Positions 1-8,849 of a stretch of DNA of 64,000 bases are shown here, in pieces. Positions within the stretch are counted from its first letter, which is position 1. The number at the start of each line of letters is the position of its first letter. The stretch covers positions 434,001 through 498,000 of the forward strand of contig CBDHHN010000001.1 of the NCBI GenBank assembly GCA_965263455.1, written 5' to 3'. A program made the position numbers and the translations under genes. Under the pieces are notes generated by a model. That model saw only the letters and a list, made by a program, of their open reading frames with translations. It ran no database searches and was not told the DNA's origin. The DNA is from CADEDH01 sp965263455 (lineage in GTDB: Bacteria; Actinomycetota; Acidimicrobiia; Acidimicrobiales; SZUA-35).

Positions 1-810
1 GGTGAGGGAAACGTCACCGGGCACATCCAAGCCCCAGGCGGTCAGCAGCTCCCACGTGCGGATCATGACGGGATCGTTGGCGCACATCACCACGCTGACC
101 CGGTCGAGGGCAGCCCGGAGGGCGTCGGGCGCCGGCTGCTCCATGGTCGGCTCGAACGGGATGCAGACGACGTCGCATCCCGCCTCGTGCAGGGCATCGA
201 CCAGCAGGGAGGACCGGTAGCCCTGGGTCGTCGAATCCTCGTCGTCGACCACCACCACCCCGACCCGTCGGTGCCCGGCGGCCTCGACCTGACGGACCAG
301 CTCGACCGCGCCGTAACCGTCGTCGGAGACGGTGGTCAGACCCGGCGGCGAGCTGACGCAGCCGGCGACGATCACGGGGACGTGCTGGGACACCTCGACC
401 AGACGATCGGTGTGGATCCGACCGCTGGCGATGATGATGGCCTCGCTCCGCAGGCTGCGCAGATACTCGATTGCGCCGGCCGAACCGCTTCCGCCGGTCG
501 TGGCCGAGGTGGCGAGGGCCACGCGGAAGCCGGCCTGCTCGGCCTCGGCCGAGATCGTGGCCGCCAGCAGGCCGTAGAACTCGGTGCTGATGGCTCGGAC
601 GAACAGGCCGATGGTCCGGAACCGGTCGGTCCGCAGGCTCGTGGCCCCATAGTCCTTGACGTAGCCGAGTTCGATCGCAGCCCGCTCCACCCGGACGCGG
701 ACGTCGTCGGACACACCCCGCTGGCCGAGGAGGGCACGACTGGCCGTGGACTTCGACGTCCCCGCCGCGGCGGCGACGTCGTGGATCGAGACGCGCTTGC
801 TTCGAACCAT
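1..810 (-). CDS. LacI/GalR-family transcriptional regulator (3' end outside window)
   Basis: The reverse strand reads from ATG at 810 with no stop before base 1, so the C-terminus is missing (about 270 residues visible). Residues 5-50 form the LacI helix-turn-helix and hinge (SIHDVAAAAGTSKSTASRAL), followed by a periplasmic-binding-protein-like sensor domain (TIGLFVRAIS, VIVAGC, GHRRVGVVVV). It is the last gene of the transport operon that starts at 6549 and lies 5 bases after the EEP gene. Two LacI-type palindromes in front of that operon make it the likely autoregulating, local repressor. The effector is unknown but is probably the transported solute or a breakdown product. Confidence 0.9.
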   Translation of the reverse strand, partial: MVRSKRVSIHDVAAAAGTSKSTASRALLGQRGVSDDVRVRVERAAIELGYVKDYGATSLRTDRFRTIGLFVRAISTEFYGLLAATISAEAEQAGFRVALATSATTGGSGSAGAIEYLRSLRSEAIIIASGRIHTDRLVEVSQHVPVIVAGCVSSPPGLTTVSDDGYGAVELVRQVEAAGHRRVGVVVVDDEDSTTQGYRSSLLVDALHEAGCDVVCIPFEPTMEQPAPDALRAALDRVSVVMCANDPVMIRTWELLTAWGLDVPGDVSLT

Positions 811-815
811 CCGGC

Positions 816-1721
816 CTACGCTACCGACGCGGTGCGCCCGGGAACGATCTCGTGGTCGGTTGCCACACCGAGATGGTCGCTGTGCCAGATCGGCGCCACC
901 GGGTCGGGTCGTCCCACCACCCAGGCCGCCCGGCAGCGCAGTCCGGCCACGAACTGGTAGTCCAGGGTGTAGTCGAGGGGGCCCGTGGTCCCGGTCAACG
1001 CTGCCTTGCTCACGACGTCGTAGACCCCCGGCCCGTCGCTGATGAGCGGGTTGTGCTCGATGATGGTGTCACGGGAACCGAGGCGGGGACCCGATTCCCA
1101 GGCGTCATCGAACCCCGCGTCGAGCACCCGGCGATACTCGGGCCCTCTGGGAACGAAGTTGAAGTCACCGCCGAGCAGGATCGGGTCGCCGTCACCGGCG
1201 AGGGAGCGAACGGCCGCCTCCAGGGCGTCGAGCTGTGCCAGTCGCGCCCTCACGCTGTCCCGAATCGTCGGATCGGCGATGTCGGCCACGGTGGCGCCAC
1301 CCTGGGCCGCGGCCACGACGTCGTGGTCGAGGGCCATTCGTCCGGCCTGGGCGGTGTGGGTCAGATGGATCGACGCCACGATCAGGCGCCGGCCGCCGAC
1401 CGCGAACGGGTGGACAACGGCATAGGTCTTGGCGGCGTCGGTCAGGATCAGACCGGGGTCGGGCGACGGATCGACGGCGCCGAACCGGGCCAGGATGGCC
1501 GGTACCGAGGTGATCGTGCCCGCCGCCTCGGCCGGACCACAGCCGACGACGACCATCCCCAGCCGCTCCGCCGTCTCCGCCGCGTGGGAGGGGTTGGTCT
1601 CCTGGAGCAGGACGAGGTCGGGGCCGACCGAGGCGATGGCGTCGGCCAGACCCTCGGCCCGGCGCTCCAGGTCTCGATACAGCACGTTCCAGTTCAGGGT
1701 GCGGATGCGGGGGTCGCTCAT
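816..1721 (-). CDS. Endonuclease/exonuclease/phosphatase (EEP) family hydrolase
   Basis: 301 residues. The EEP fold signature is visible: an N-terminal LNWNV strand, LLQE (metal-binding Glu) near residue 40, ILLGGDFN near residue 180, and a C-terminal SDHLGV motif with the catalytic His. The family hydrolyses phosphodiester or phosphomonoester bonds in nucleic acids, inositol phosphates or sphingomyelin; the substrate here cannot be read. There is no signal peptide, so it is probably cytoplasmic. It lies 11 bases downstream of the PP2C-like gene in the same operon, which suggests it processes an imported phosphorus-containing compound (inference). Confidence 0.85.
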   Translation of the reverse strand: MSDPRIRTLNWNVLYRDLERRAEGLADAIASVGPDLVLLQETNPSHAAETAERLGMVVVGCGPAEAAGTITSVPAILARFGAVDPSPDPGLILTDAAKTYAVVHPFAVGGRRLIVASIHLTHTAQAGRMALDHDVVAAAQGGATVADIADPTIRDSVRARLAQLDALEAAVRSLAGDGDPILLGGDFNFVPRGPEYRRVLDAGFDDAWESGPRLGSRDTIIEHNPLISDGPGVYDVVSKAALTGTTGPLDYTLDYQFVAGLRCRAAWVVGRPDPVAPIWHSDHLGVATDHEIVPGRTASVA

Positions 1722-1732
1722 GGGATCACTCC

Positions 1733-2608
1733 TCAGGACAGTGCGGCGAGGCGGAGGCGGAGATAGGTGCGGTCATCGGGGTGGGTGGCGCCCGGTTCGG
1801 CCGCCTTGCCCATGGCGCGAAGTCGGGGACCGAGGCAGGCCGGGTCTTCGGCGATGGCGGCGCCCAGCTCGGCCTCGGCCTGTTCGAGACTCGGTGCGGC
1901 GGACAGGAACCCGTCGGTGGCGAGGACGACATCGACCGCTCCGGCCGGGAGGGCGAAGACCTCGATGTGCTCGACCGGTACCGAGGTGCCGTCGAGCACG
2001 CCGTAGCCGAACTCGCCGGTCGTGTTGGCGAACCGCTCCTGGCCCTGCAGCAACGGCCGCAGGGCGCGTCGGCCGGGATCGCGGCGACGGATGTCGTCAG
2101 TCGTGGCACCGGCGGCCAACTCGGCGAGGTTGACCAGTGCCCGAAAGGCGGCGCCGATCTCGTCGACCAACTTGGTGCCCGGCCGGTGACGGTCGCCGAT
2201 GCGGACGTGGACGTCGCCGATGCGCCAGACCTCGCGCCGGCTGATCGAGACGATGGCGACCACGGCACCCGACGGCCCACGATGGGAGGCCCGGACGGTC
2301 GACGCCGCGTTCGACAGGAGCGCCACCGCGTCCCGGGGGCCGGCGTCCGCCGGCAGGGCCGCGATGCCGCGACCGACCGCTCGGGCGAAGAGCACTCCGG
2401 TCGGGTCTTCGGTCGGCGCCCGTAGCGGGCTCGACATCCCGTCCAGGACCGCGACGAAATCGGGGGTGACGACGAGATGATCCTCGCAGTCGGCGCCGCT
2501 GAGGTCCCCCGGCGACTTTCCCCGCACGATGGCCTCGACCACCCGGGCCGCCGTCGGATCGCCGGCGACGGTGGTGGCGAGACTCGACCCGATGCCCCCC
2601 GGGATCAC
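1733..2608 (-). CDS. PP2C-like protein phosphatase domain protein
   Basis: 291 residues from a GTG start that overlaps the permease stop as GTGA; the frame stays open far upstream but that part is the shadow of the permease. PP2C landmarks are present: CEDHLVV...FVAVLDGMSS (metal-binding Asp-Gly) near residue 45, WRIGDVHVRIGD near 130, VVLATDGFL near 220 and a terminal DDRTYLRLRL. It is divergent and was identified by motif order only. A PP2C-type phosphatase inside an ABC-import operon is unusual. It may act on a small phosphorylated imported solute or regulate the transporter. No transmembrane segment or kinase partner is visible. Confidence 0.65.
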   Translation of the reverse strand: MIPGGIGSSLATTVAGDPTAARVVEAIVRGKSPGDLSGADCEDHLVVTPDFVAVLDGMSSPLRAPTEDPTGVLFARAVGRGIAALPADAGPRDAVALLSNAASTVRASHRGPSGAVVAIVSISRREVWRIGDVHVRIGDRHRPGTKLVDEIGAAFRALVNLAELAAGATTDDIRRRDPGRRALRPLLQGQERFANTTGEFGYGVLDGTSVPVEHIEVFALPAGAVDVVLATDGFLSAAPSLEQAEAELGAAIAEDPACLGPRLRAMGKAAEPGATHPDDRTYLRLRLAALS

Positions 2609-4323
2609 CGGCCGACCGACCTGCGGGCCGCCCGTCCGGCGAGGCGGTCGGCGGCAAGGATGACGACGAGGGCGACCAGGGTGTTCACGATGATGTAGGC
2701 GCTCGTGATACCGGCCACCGAGGGGTCGCGCGATTCGGCCAGGGTGCCCAGCACGACCCCGACGGGCCGGTTGTTGACGTTGTAGAGCATGACCGACAGC
2801 GTGTACTCGTCGAAGGTGTTGTTGAACGAGATGGCCGCCGCCTGCAGCAGCACCGGGGCCAGCAACGGCAGGGTGATGGCGGTGACCACCCGGAGGGGGC
2901 GGGCACCCAGCGAGCGCCCGGCGTCCCCCAGGGTCGGGTCGATCCCGGCCAGGCCCGCCCCGACCAGGCGAACGATGAGAGGCAACAGGCTGACGATGTA
3001 GGCCAGGGGCAGGATGGCGTAACCCCCGACCAGCACCCTGCCGCCCAGGAGGGGGGTCGGCGAACCGAAGGCCAGCAGGAAGCCGATGGCGATGAGGATC
3101 CCGGGCAGGAAATAGGGCAGGAACACCGAGACCTGGATGACGTCGCCGACGATGCCACGCCGCCGATGGATCAGCAGCGCGGCCACCGTCCCGATGGTGA
3201 GGGCGGTGGTCACCGCAAGCACCGACAGGGTCACGGAGTTGCGGAGCGGCTCGACGATGGCCGGCTCGCTGAGCACCTGCCGGAAGTGCACGAGGGTCGG
3301 CGACGTCGAGATCCGGTTCGACCGGATGTCCTCGATGGGAGAGAGGCTCAGCAGCAGAGAGGCCGCGAACGGCAGCAGGTTGATGACGGCCAGGGTGTAG
3401 GCGACGACGTGGGCCACGATCCGGCTCGACCGACGCTTGAGCCGAATCGGCTCGAAGGGAACCGGCACCTTGCTGGCGGCCGCGGCGGCGAACCGTCGCT
3501 CCGAGCGGAGGGCCGGGATCATCAGCGCCGCGGTCACCACGCCCAGCCCGAGGGCGAGCAGGGCGGCGAGATCGGGCCGACCCACGTCGTTCAGGGTCTG
3601 GACCAGGGGGCCGACCATGGTGAAGCCGCCACCACCCAGGATGTGGGGAGCGGCGAACGAGGAACCGGAGATGATCAGCACCATGAGCGTGGTGGTGATC
3701 AGCATCGGCCGCAGGGCCGGCAGGACGACGCTGACCATGGCCCGGATCGGACTCATGCCCAATGACCGCGCCGCCTCGACGAGGGAGAAGTCGACCCGCC
3801 GGATCGCCGGCCGCAGGAAGAGGAAGTGGAAGCCGGTGAGCGCGAAGGTATGGATGAAGATCACGGCCCACCGGCCGGTGAACCAGCCATCGTCGAGGCC
3901 CGGCCACACCGCCTGCAACGCCTCGGTGAGAAGCCCCGACCGCCCGTAGACGAGGGCGTACCCGGTGACCAGCGACACCGAGCCGAACACGAGCGGCAAG
4001 GCATAGGCGATGGTCAGGAACCGCTTGCCCCGAAGGTGGACGCCTTCGAGCAGAAACACCTGGGTGATTCCCACGACGTTCACCGTCACCAGCGAGATGG
4101 CGGCGACAATCAGGGTCTCCCTGATGCCGTTGACGACCCGGGTCGAGCTGAACAACCGGTCGACCAGGGCCCGGACCCCGTCCTCGGCACCCACGACGCT
4201 GCCGACGATGGAGACGTTGGGGAAGTAGACGAACGTGGCGCAGAACCAGGCCAGGGCGGCCAGCACGACCCCGACGGCGACGCGGGGAAGGATCCGAGCC
4301 GGGCCGATCGACACGGCGGTCAT
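2605..4323 (-). CDS. ABC transporter permease, duplicated FbpB/PhnU type
   Basis: 572 residues with two tandem permease halves of about six helices each. The first half carries the EAA-type loop EAARSLGMSPIRAMVSVVLP and the second GRSLGARPLRVVTAITLP. This fused layout is typical of ferric iron, thiamine and 2-aminoethylphosphonate importers. The ATG overlaps the ATPase stop (ATGA), and the stop overlaps the next gene (GTGA), so the operon is translationally coupled. It forms the membrane channel for the neighbouring solute-binding protein and ATPase. Confidence 0.92.
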   Translation of the reverse strand: MTAVSIGPARILPRVAVGVVLAALAWFCATFVYFPNVSIVGSVVGAEDGVRALVDRLFSSTRVVNGIRETLIVAAISLVTVNVVGITQVFLLEGVHLRGKRFLTIAYALPLVFGSVSLVTGYALVYGRSGLLTEALQAVWPGLDDGWFTGRWAVIFIHTFALTGFHFLFLRPAIRRVDFSLVEAARSLGMSPIRAMVSVVLPALRPMLITTTLMVLIISGSSFAAPHILGGGGFTMVGPLVQTLNDVGRPDLAALLALGLGVVTAALMIPALRSERRFAAAAASKVPVPFEPIRLKRRSSRIVAHVVAYTLAVINLLPFAASLLLSLSPIEDIRSNRISTSPTLVHFRQVLSEPAIVEPLRNSVTLSVLAVTTALTIGTVAALLIHRRRGIVGDVIQVSVFLPYFLPGILIAIGFLLAFGSPTPLLGGRVLVGGYAILPLAYIVSLLPLIVRLVGAGLAGIDPTLGDAGRSLGARPLRVVTAITLPLLAPVLLQAAAISFNNTFDEYTLSVMLYNVNNRPVGVVLGTLAESRDPSVAGITSAYIIVNTLVALVVILAADRLAGRAARRSVGR

Positions 4324-5336
4324 GCCGGGACCCACATGACGTCGTCGCCGTCGAAGCCGCACTCGACGACCTCGCCCTCGGCCGACCGGTTCTCGACCCG
4401 GGCCGAGACGACGGAGCCCGACACCTGCGAGCCGGCGACCCGGATCGTCGTCTCGGTGCTGGGGCCGATGAAGGTTCGACCGACCAGGGTTCCCTCGGCC
4501 CGGTGCGATCGGGCCGTGCTGGAGTCGCCCACAGCCAGGCGTTCGGGCCGCACGAAGGCCCGCATGTCGTCCCGGTCCGGGACGCCGAACGCCTCCAACA
4601 CGGCCGGTGGCAACTCGTTGGCGTTCCCGACGAACCGGCACACGGCCTCGCTGGCGGGCTCGTGGTAGATCTGGTGCGGCGTGCCCAGTTGGGCGATGCG
4701 CCCGTCGAGCAGCACCGCCACCCGGTCGGAGAGGCTCAACGCCTCCTCCTGATCATGGGTGACGAACACCGTGGTGATGCCCCGTTCCCGGTGGAAGGCG
4801 CGTAGCTCGTCTCGCAATCTGAGCCGGAGTGCGGTGTCGAGGTTGGACAGCGGTTCGTCCATCAACAGGACCGGGGTCCGATTGACGATGGCCCGGGCGA
4901 TGGCAACCCGCTGTTGCTGGCCGCCCGACAGGTCGGCCGGATGGCGCCCGCCAAGCTCCTCGAGCCCGAAGGCCTCGAGGGTTTCGCTGACCCGTTGCCG
5001 TCGCTCGGTCCTGCCCAGCCGCCGGGTCTTCAGACCGAACTCGACGTTGGCGGCCACGGTCAGATGGGGGAAGAGGGCGTAGCCCTGGAAGACGATCCCG
5101 ACCGGTCGTTCCTCCGGATCGACTCTGGTGACGTCGTTGCCGTCGATGGTGACCGTCCCGGCCGTGGGAGCCACGAACCCTGCGATGACCCGCAGGAGCG
5201 TGGACTTCCCACAGCCGGACGGACCCAGCAACGTGAGGAACTCACCCGCCCGCACCTCGAGATCGAAGTCCTGGAGAACTCGCGTCTCGCCATAGGAGAC
5301 GTCGATGGATGAGATCGTGATCATTGCCGGGTTCAC
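4320..5336 (-). CDS. ABC transporter ATP-binding protein, FbpC/PotA type
   Basis: 338 residues. Walker A GPSGCGKST, Q-loop FQGYALFPHLTV, signature LSGGQQQRV, Walker B VLLMDEPLSNLD and switch His VFVTHD are all intact. A C-terminal TOBE-like segment (residues about 250-335) places it with the iron/polyamine/phosphonate class. The GTG at 5336 is chosen because GAGGTGG lies five bases upstream; ATG at 5324 is an alternative. Upstream in-frame codons are noncoding. It energises the double permease encoded immediately downstream. Confidence 0.93.
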   Translation of the reverse strand: MNPAMITISSIDVSYGETRVLQDFDLEVRAGEFLTLLGPSGCGKSTLLRVIAGFVAPTAGTVTIDGNDVTRVDPEERPVGIVFQGYALFPHLTVAANVEFGLKTRRLGRTERRQRVSETLEAFGLEELGGRHPADLSGGQQQRVAIARAIVNRTPVLLMDEPLSNLDTALRLRLRDELRAFHRERGITTVFVTHDQEEALSLSDRVAVLLDGRIAQLGTPHQIYHEPASEAVCRFVGNANELPPAVLEAFGVPDRDDMRAFVRPERLAVGDSSTARSHRAEGTLVGRTFIGPSTETTIRVAGSQVSGSVVSARVENRSAEGEVVECGFDGDDVMWVPA

Positions 5337-5373
5337 GGATGCCACCTCGAAGAGCGTTACCGACGGCTGAGGG

Positions 5374-6549
5374 TCACTCGATGATGTCGAGCTCGATCCG
5401 CTCGAGCCATTCGTCGAGCACCGTGGTGACGACGCCCCAGTCGATCTCCTGGCGGGACACGCCACTCAGCCACTCCTGGGCCGTCTCCAGCTCGGGGATG
5501 GCGTCCTCGTTGGCGGGCGGGTCGTTGCCGGTGGTGCCGACGAAGCGGACCTGGAAGTCGGCGGTTCCGAACCAGTCGATGAACTCCTGGGCCACGGTCG
5601 GGCTGTCGGAGGCGGAGGTGATCCCGACGCCGGTCACCACGAACGGCGTGCCGCCCTCGGTGTCGATCACCTCGAGCTCGAAGCTGTCGTTGTCGGCGTC
5701 GGTGCCGGCAACGCCGCCCCGCCAGGAGAGGAAGATGGGCATCGTGCCGTCGGCGATCCACTCGGGATCGAACGACTCGCCCTCGCCGAGCGAGATCTGG
5801 TTGGCGTAGATGTCGGTGAGGGTCTGCCAACCCTCGTCGCTGACCTCGCCCGTCTCGGGATCGGCGAAGCGCCAGAGGATTCCGGAGATCGTGGCCTGGC
5901 CCGTCTGGCCGCCGAGGCCGGGCATGATGAACTTGCCCTCGTAGGCGGGGTCGGCCAGATCGGTCCAGGAGGTCGGTGCATCGGCCGGGTCGAGCACGGC
6001 CGGGTTGTAGGACATGACCACCGGGACCTGGGCGTACATCGTGAACCGGTTGGCGTCGTCGATGTAGGACGCCGGGACCTTGTCGGACCAGGCCGGGAGG
6101 TAGGGCTGGAAGAGGTCGACGGCGGCCAGGCGGTTGATCTGCGACTCACCGATCCCGAGCACGATGTCGGCCTGGGTGTTGTTCTGCTCCGCCAGCAGGC
6201 GGTCGGTCAACTCGCCGCCGCCGCCGGTCAGGAACTCGACCTCGATGCCGAGCTCGTCGGCCGCGGCCTCGACGACGAAGTCGGCCCGTGTCTCGTTCCA
6301 CGGGGCGTAGATGACGAGGCTGCGCTCCTCGTCGGCCGCGGCGTCGTCGGTCCCCTCCTCGTCCTGCTCCTCGTCCTGCTCGTCGGCCGACTCGGTTTCC
6401 GCCTCCCCGGCATCCGCCTCGGTGGTCTCGGCCGATTCGTCCTCGGTTGCCGTCGATTCGTCGTCTTCGCTGCTGCACGCCGCGATGAACAGCATCGAGG
6501 CGATGGCCAGGGCCAGCCACCGCACCCAGCGGGCTCGTGTGTGCTTCAT
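5374..6549 (-). CDS. Extracellular solute-binding lipoprotein (iron/thiamine/phosphonate class)
   Basis: 391 residues starting at ATG 6549, with GGAG about 11 bases upstream. The signal peptide ends in lipobox LFIAAC (Cys25), followed by a long Glu/Asp/Thr/Ser-rich linker to about residue 95 that would hold the binding domain off the membrane. The mature part (SLVIYAPW, ADIVLG, FIMPGLGG) is of the class II binding-protein fold seen in FbpA, ThiB and PhnS. First gene of a six-gene operon under two LacI-type operators. The ligand cannot be read; two phosphatase-fold genes downstream favour an organophosphorus solute (inference). Confidence 0.9.
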   Translation of the reverse strand: MKHTRARWVRWLALAIASMLFIAACSSEDDESTATEDESAETTEADAGEAETESADEQDEEQDEEGTDDAAADEERSLVIYAPWNETRADFVVEAAADELGIEVEFLTGGGGELTDRLLAEQNNTQADIVLGIGESQINRLAAVDLFQPYLPAWSDKVPASYIDDANRFTMYAQVPVVMSYNPAVLDPADAPTSWTDLADPAYEGKFIMPGLGGQTGQATISGILWRFADPETGEVSDEGWQTLTDIYANQISLGEGESFDPEWIADGTMPIFLSWRGGVAGTDADNDSFELEVIDTEGGTPFVVTGVGITSASDSPTVAQEFIDWFGTADFQVRFVGTTGNDPPANEDAIPELETAQEWLSGVSRQEIDWGVVTTVLDEWLERIELDIIE

Positions 6550-6611
6550 GGTTCGTCGGTCTCCTTCGAACGACATCGATAGGGACCCATCAACGTCGAT
6601 GGGAACCCTTT

Positions 6612-6648
6612 GGGAACGTTCCCGACGCTAGGTTGGGAACGTTCCCAA
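6612..6648. promoter_or_regulatory. Paired LacI-type operators before the transport operon
   Basis: Two perfect palindromes: GGGAACGTTCCC at 6612-6623 and TTGGGAACGTTCCCAA at 6633-6648. Their centres are 23 bp apart, and the nearer one lies about 60 bp upstream of the solute-binding-protein ATG. A central CG within a symmetric GGGAA/TTCCC half-site is typical of LacI/GalR operators, and a LacI gene ends this operon. Confidence 0.85.
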
Positions 6649-6793
6649 CTCAAGTGAACACTTAGCCGCCCGGATGAACAGGATTCGACAGCGAGGTGGC
6701 ACGGGGCCCGGCGGACGACCGGAGGCCGGGTCTTCCCTTTCAGCCGGCCGGATGGCAAAATCCCGGCGTCCAACCGCGGCCCCAGGATGGCGA

Positions 6794-7510
6794 ATGAACC
6801 AGCTCGACCACGCCCCCCGACCCGCCGGACTCGGCACGAAGTTCTGGCCCAGCGGGGCCTATCGCCGCTACCGCGGCAACACCGTGGTCTGCATGGTCGA
6901 GTCGGGGTCCCCCGTCCACGAGGCCCTGCACCGGGTCAGAGCCGTCCTGGAAGCTCCGCTCGGCCCCTACGTCACCTTCCTACCGGCCGACAGCTGGCAC
7001 ATGACCGCGTTCGACCTGCTCCTCGACGAGGTCAGGGAGCCGGAGCGATGGTCGCGCTTCCTCCCCCTCGACGCGCCGCTGGAAGACGCCGATGCCCTTC
7101 TTCGACCCGCCGTGGAGTCGGTCCCGGTACCCCGGCCCGAGCTCGTCGGTGGGGTGCTGCGGGCACAACCGGGAATCGCCTTCGACCTCCGCCCGGTGGA
7201 CGCCGACATGGAGCACTCCCTCCGCTCGTACCGGGAGCGACTCAGCGATGCCACCGGCGTCCGGGCGCCCAATCACCTCACCTACGGCTTCCATCTGACC
7301 CTGGCCTACGTGATCCGCCAACCTCCCATCGAGGCCATGCCCCCCATCACCGACGCCCTCAGCCGAGCCGAACAGGTCCTCACCGGCGTGGGGCCCTTCA
7401 CCCTCCAGCCGCCCGACTTCCGATGCTTCAGCGACATGAGCACCTTTGTCACCGAACGTTCGGACGACGACGGCCTCTGGATCCAGGAGCCGGGCGGGGC
7501 GAACCCCTAG
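6794..7510 (+). CDS. DUF1868-like 2H phosphoesterase superfamily protein
   Basis: 238 residues from ATG 6794; an upstream in-frame ATG at 6674 would add 40 low-complexity residues running through the operator region. Two His-x-Thr type motifs appear, HMTAF near residue 72 and FHLTLAY near 170, the hallmark of the 2H fold used by RNA ligase-like and cyclic phosphodiesterases. The N-terminal GTKFWPSGAYRRYRGNTVVC matches the DUF1868 pattern as I recall it. It is divergent from the LacI-controlled operon and may share its promoter region. The substrate is unknown. Confidence 0.75.
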   Translation: MNQLDHAPRPAGLGTKFWPSGAYRRYRGNTVVCMVESGSPVHEALHRVRAVLEAPLGPYVTFLPADSWHMTAFDLLLDEVREPERWSRFLPLDAPLEDADALLRPAVESVPVPRPELVGGVLRAQPGIAFDLRPVDADMEHSLRSYRERLSDATGVRAPNHLTYGFHLTLAYVIRQPPIEAMPPITDALSRAEQVLTGVGPFTLQPPDFRCFSDMSTFVTERSDDDGLWIQEPGGANP

Positions 7511-7517
7511 GCCATCG

Positions 7518-7961
7518 TCAGGAGGCCGACCCCGGGGCATCCCGCTGGCCGGCGAGCCAGCTGAGGAGCGCCGCTGTCAGGGCCAGGCCACCGATCGGGG
7601 GCAGGGCCCAGGTCAACGGGTACGGGGGCCCCGAAACGGCGAGCTGGACGTACACGGCCACCGAGCCGTAGAGCAGGACCCCGCAGGTCATGTGGCCCAC
7701 GGCGAGCATCCAGGGCGGCCGTCGCCACACCGCCCAGGCGGTCGCCAGGCACAGCGGCCCGGTCACGATCAGGTCGGTCCACTGGAGCCACTGCTCCGGT
7801 GCGTCGGCCTGCTGCCACAGTGGCCCCGCCCCCCAGCCGAAGGCCGCGCCGACGATGGCGAAGACACCGGTGGCGAGGAACAGCGACGCCAGCAGCTGCG
7901 AGGGTCTGGACGGGGCGATGACGGCAACGTACCCCGTCGGGCCGAAGCCCGCGGCCCCCAC
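7518..7961 (-). CDS. Small four-helix membrane protein
   Basis: 147 residues with about four hydrophobic helices (LLASLFLATGVFAIVGAAFG; LIVTGPLCLATAWAVW; MLAVGHMTCGVLLYGSVAVY; GGLALTAALLSWLAG). Conserved-looking Trp and His lie between helices. I do not recognise the family; four-helix EXPERA-type proteins have a similar layout, but I see no diagnostic motif. It converges with the DUF1868 gene 8 bases away. Confidence 0.6.
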   Translation of the reverse strand: MGAAGFGPTGYVAVIAPSRPSQLLASLFLATGVFAIVGAAFGWGAGPLWQQADAPEQWLQWTDLIVTGPLCLATAWAVWRRPPWMLAVGHMTCGVLLYGSVAVYVQLAVSGPPYPLTWALPPIGGLALTAALLSWLAGQRDAPGSAS

Positions 7962-7995
7962 CCGGGTCCGGTGCGACCCGGACCCGGGCCCCGAC

Positions 7996-8841
7996 TCAGA
8001 CGAAGGCGACCTCGTCGCCGTGGCCGATGGCGCCCGGCGTCGCGACGGCGGCGTACACGCCGACGTTCTGGCCCAGGTCGCGCACGACGTGGCGCAGGAT
8101 GGCCCGATCCTGCGGGGCCGACTCGTCGATGTGGCGGGTGATCATGACGCACCGGGGGCAGGCGGCGATGAACTCGACCACGGCCGATCCGATCTGCGCC
8201 CGCCGGCCCACCCAGTCGAACTCCGGGTGACCCGGCGTGGTGGCCGGCCCGTCACCGGCGTCGATCACGAAGGAGGGCCGAAACCGCCGCACGTCGACCC
8301 GGGAGTCGGGCAAGGCGTCACCCAGTGCCGCCAGCGCCTGCTCCGACATCACCATCAGCGGGTAGGCGTCGTAGTAGGTACCGGGTGGCGATTCGAACTC
8401 GAACACCTCGGGCGGGAACACCGACAGATCGGGGAGCGGCTCATCGTCCAGCCGTCCGAAGATCCCCCGGAGTTCGGCCTCGACGTCCTCGGAGTCGGGC
8501 GCACCGCGGCGGTAGTGGTCGACGTCGTCAGGCGGCCGGAGCCGCTCGAGGCGGACCGACCGATCCAGGGCGACGCTCAGGCGCTGGTCGACGTCGGGGT
8601 CGGCGCTGTGCATCGAAGAACCGTCGGGCAGCACGATCTCCACCTGTCCGTCGCCGGCGTCGGTGGCCGTCAGCGGCATGAGTGCCCCGATCTTCTTGGC
8701 CCCCCGGATGCCACCCCGCTCCAGGTCCCGAACCGCCCAGGTCCGGTCGCCGACCACGCCCAGCTCGTCCAGTTCGACCGTGTCGACGGATTGGCCGATC
8801 ATCGACTTGACCGGGTACCGCCACAGCTGTGTGACCCTCAC
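7996..8841 (-). CDS. MOSC domain-containing protein
   Basis: 281 residues. The N-terminal MOSC_N beta-barrel (LWRYPVKSMIGQSVDTVELDELGVVGDR) is followed by a C-terminal MOSC domain with the conserved Cys in CPRCVMITR near residue 235 and GQNVGVYA. MOSC proteins bind the molybdenum cofactor sulfur or reduce N-hydroxylated compounds (mARC/YcbX-like). No Fe-S ferredoxin domain is fused. A molybdopterin enzyme lies at 13020-15140, but a functional link is only inference. Confidence 0.88.
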   Translation of the reverse strand: MRVTQLWRYPVKSMIGQSVDTVELDELGVVGDRTWAVRDLERGGIRGAKKIGALMPLTATDAGDGQVEIVLPDGSSMHSADPDVDQRLSVALDRSVRLERLRPPDDVDHYRRGAPDSEDVEAELRGIFGRLDDEPLPDLSVFPPEVFEFESPPGTYYDAYPLMVMSEQALAALGDALPDSRVDVRRFRPSFVIDAGDGPATTPGHPEFDWVGRRAQIGSAVVEFIAACPRCVMITRHIDESAPQDRAILRHVVRDLGQNVGVYAAVATPGAIGHGDEVAFV

Positions 8842-8849
8842 TGCCGACC

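Noticed and set aside
187..960. Long plus-strand open frame opposite the LacI and EEP genes
   Set aside because: Antisense shadow of two convincing minus-strand genes; Gly/Asp/Arg-rich translation with no domain.
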